16,389 bases of DNA from NCBI GenBank assembly GCA_014378155.1, contig JACMOF010000183.1, forward strand, positions 1 to 16,389, read 5' to 3'. The notes beneath the pieces are model-generated. The model was not told the DNA's origin and searched no databases. It was given only the letters and a program-made list of their open reading frames with translations. Below are positions 15,140 through 16,389 of the stretch, in pieces. A program made the translations under genes and the position numbers. Every line of letters starts with the position of its first letter. The first letter of the stretch is position 1. Source of the DNA: Caulobacter sp. GTDB taxonomy: Bacteria > Pseudomonadota > Alphaproteobacteria > Caulobacterales > Caulobacteraceae.

Positions 15140-16389
15140 TCAAACAGTCTCCGCGAGGTCGGTCATGGCCGCGCGCAAGGCGGGACCGTCGATCTCGCCG
15201 CTCGCCAGCTTCATCAGGATCAGGGCCGATAGCTGGGCGCGCTCCACAAAGCTGTCTGGCCAAGCATGTTCGGCCTCGCTGTGGATGTCGCCGCCGCGCA
15301 CGCCCAGCGTATCGACATTGGGCAGGCCCGAAGCGAACAGATTGTTGCCTTCGCAGACGCCGCCCGACGGCTTCCAGCCGATCTCTTGCCCCAGCAAGGC
15401 GCCGACCGCCTTCACCGCGCCGAACAGGCGCTGCTGCGCGGCGTTGAAGGGCTTGGCGCCACGGGTGACGCGGCCATGCAGGTGAGCGTGCAGGCCCTCC
15501 CCCGTGGTCGAGGCGACGATCCGATCGACCTCGTCCTGGAACCAGGCCGCGTCCTCGGCGGCCGGGAAGCGGACATTGAAGCGCACCACCGCGACGTCTG
15601 GCACCATGTTCAGCGGCGAGCCGCCGTCGATCTTGGCGATGTTGCAGGTGACGCCCTCGCGCTGGCCGTTCAGGGCGTGCAGGGCCTGGGCGATGCGCAC
15701 CGCCTCCATCACCGCGTTGCGGCCGGCGGCGAAGTCGCGGCCCGCGTGGGCGGCTCGACCGTGGACCACGACGTGAAAGTTGCCCGAGCCCTTGCGAGCG
15801 CTGGCCAGCGAGCCGTCGGCCAGCGCCGGCTCGTAGGTCAGGCCGACATGCCCCAGGCGAGCGAATTCCGCCAGGATTGGGGCCGAGGCGACCGAGCCGA
15901 TCTCCTCATCCGGCGACAGCAGCACGCGGTAGCCGACGCGGCCAGCCAGCGGATGACGCTCGAAAGCCTCCAGCGCCGCCAGCATCACCGAGATTCCGCC
16001 CTTCATGTCGGCGATGCCCGGTCCGTGCAGGGCCCCGTCGGCGCGCGTCGTCACGGTCTGGAAGCTGCTGGTTTCGGGATAGACGGTGTCATAGTGGCCG
16101 GTCAGCACGACCTGGACCGGCGCCTCGGGCCGCACCACGACCGCGATCGCCGACGGATGGGCGCGCTCGCCGATCTTGCCATTGGCGCCGATCTCCGGCG
16201 AAGCGGCCAGCGGTATCTCGGTCGGAGCCGCCGGCAGGCCCGCGAAGGCTTCGAGCAGACTTTGCCGCTGGCGCTCAAGACCTGCCAGATGATGGCTTCC
16301 GGAATTTATCGCGCACCAAGCAATCGCTCGCTCAATGATCAGCGCGCCTTGGCCGGCCAGATGATCCAGCACCGCGCGATCTTCGTCAT
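15140..16389 (-). CDS. M20-family amidohydrolase in the ast operon, start at or beyond window edge
   Basis: Zinc-dependent M20 amidohydrolase/peptidase (relatives: carboxypeptidase G2, DapE, ArgE). Numbering from an in-frame GTG at 16370-16372 (410 residues), the metal and catalytic residues are all present: H93 and D95 in TGHYDTVYP, D122 in GIADMKGG, E156-E157 in SPDEEIGS, E181 in YEPALADG and H364 in DIHSEAEH. The dimerisation domain lies between (RAAHAGRDFAAGRNA). The frame remains open from that GTG to the right edge, so the true start may lie just outside. The stop is directly followed by the astA ATG, giving very tight coupling. The family includes enzymes that cleave acyl-amino acids, including succinyl ones, so it could release succinate from N-succinylglutamate, the last AST step. 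That substrate is inference. Confidence 0.88.
   Translation of the reverse strand, partial: DEDRAVLDHLAGQGALIIERAIAWCAINSGSHHLAGLERQRQSLLEAFAGLPAAPTEIPLAASPEIGANGKIGERAHPSAIAVVVRPEAPVQVVLTGHYDTVYPETSSFQTVTTRADGALHGPGIADMKGGISVMLAALEAFERHPLAGRVGYRVLLSPDEEIGSVASAPILAEFARLGHVGLTYEPALADGSLASARKGSGNFHVVVHGRAAHAGRDFAAGRNAVMEAVRIAQALHALNGQREGVTCNIAKIDGGSPLNMVPDVAVVRFNVRFPAAEDAAWFQDEVDRIVASTTGEGLHAHLHGRVTRGAKPFNAAQQRLFGAVKAVGALLGQEIGWKPSGGVCEGNNLFASGLPNVDTLGVRGGDIHSEAEHAWPDSFVERAQLSALILMKLASGEIDGPALRAAMTDLAETV

Overview
The window is a gene-dense, GC-rich piece of a bacterial chromosome (sampled coding lines are about 62-70% G+C). Gene content and protein style point to an alphaproteobacterium, most likely a Caulobacter or close relative. 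The succinyl-dependent arginine pathway, short Ppx/GppA, HspQ, phenylalanine hydroxylase and guaB/guaA neighbourhood all fit, but the organism call is inference. All or part of sixteen genes are visible. No gene-free stretch exceeds about 160 bases, and I see no tRNA, rRNA, CRISPR array, insertion sequence or prophage.

Region 1 (1-4778, minus strand) is a co-directional cluster read guaB, MAPEG membrane protein, RsmB/NOP-type RNA methyltransferase, guaA. GuaB (IMP to XMP) and GuaA (XMP to GMP) are consecutive enzymes of GMP synthesis, so the cluster joins guanine nucleotide supply to an rRNA-modifying enzyme. A sigma70-like promoter lies just upstream of guaB. GuaA runs off the left edge, missing about 12 C-terminal residues.

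Region 2 (4810-7265, minus strand) holds a VapBC toxin-antitoxin pair behind a Ppx/GppA phosphatase gene and rlmE (23S rRNA 2'-O-methyltransferase). ppx-rlmE and vapB-vapC each overlap by 4 bp. An AT-rich gap with a perfect 7-bp inverted repeat precedes vapB.

Region 3 (7426-8718, plus strand) holds hspQ (Lon-associated heat-shock factor) and phhA (phenylalanine 4-hydroxylase, without its usual phhB partner alongside).

Region 4 (8676-10832) is a divergent pair: a multi-pass acyltransferase-3 protein on the minus strand and a four-helix membrane protein with a C-terminal LytTR DNA-binding domain on the plus strand. The acyltransferase 3' end overlaps phhA by 43 bp inside a strong hairpin.

Region 5 (10829-16389, minus strand) is a tightly packed arginine succinyltransferase (AST) operon read M20 amidohydrolase, astA, astD, astB, GNAT acetyltransferase. 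Junctions are 0 nt, a 4-bp overlap, a 4-bp overlap and 2 nt. No astE-type (M14) desuccinylase is present, so the M20 enzyme is a candidate for the final step. astC is not in the window and may lie just beyond the right edge.

Overall this is mostly core metabolism and RNA modification. The points most worth a second look are the M20 enzyme and terminal GNAT in the ast operon, the membrane LytTR/acyltransferase pair, and the VapBC insertion upstream of guaB.
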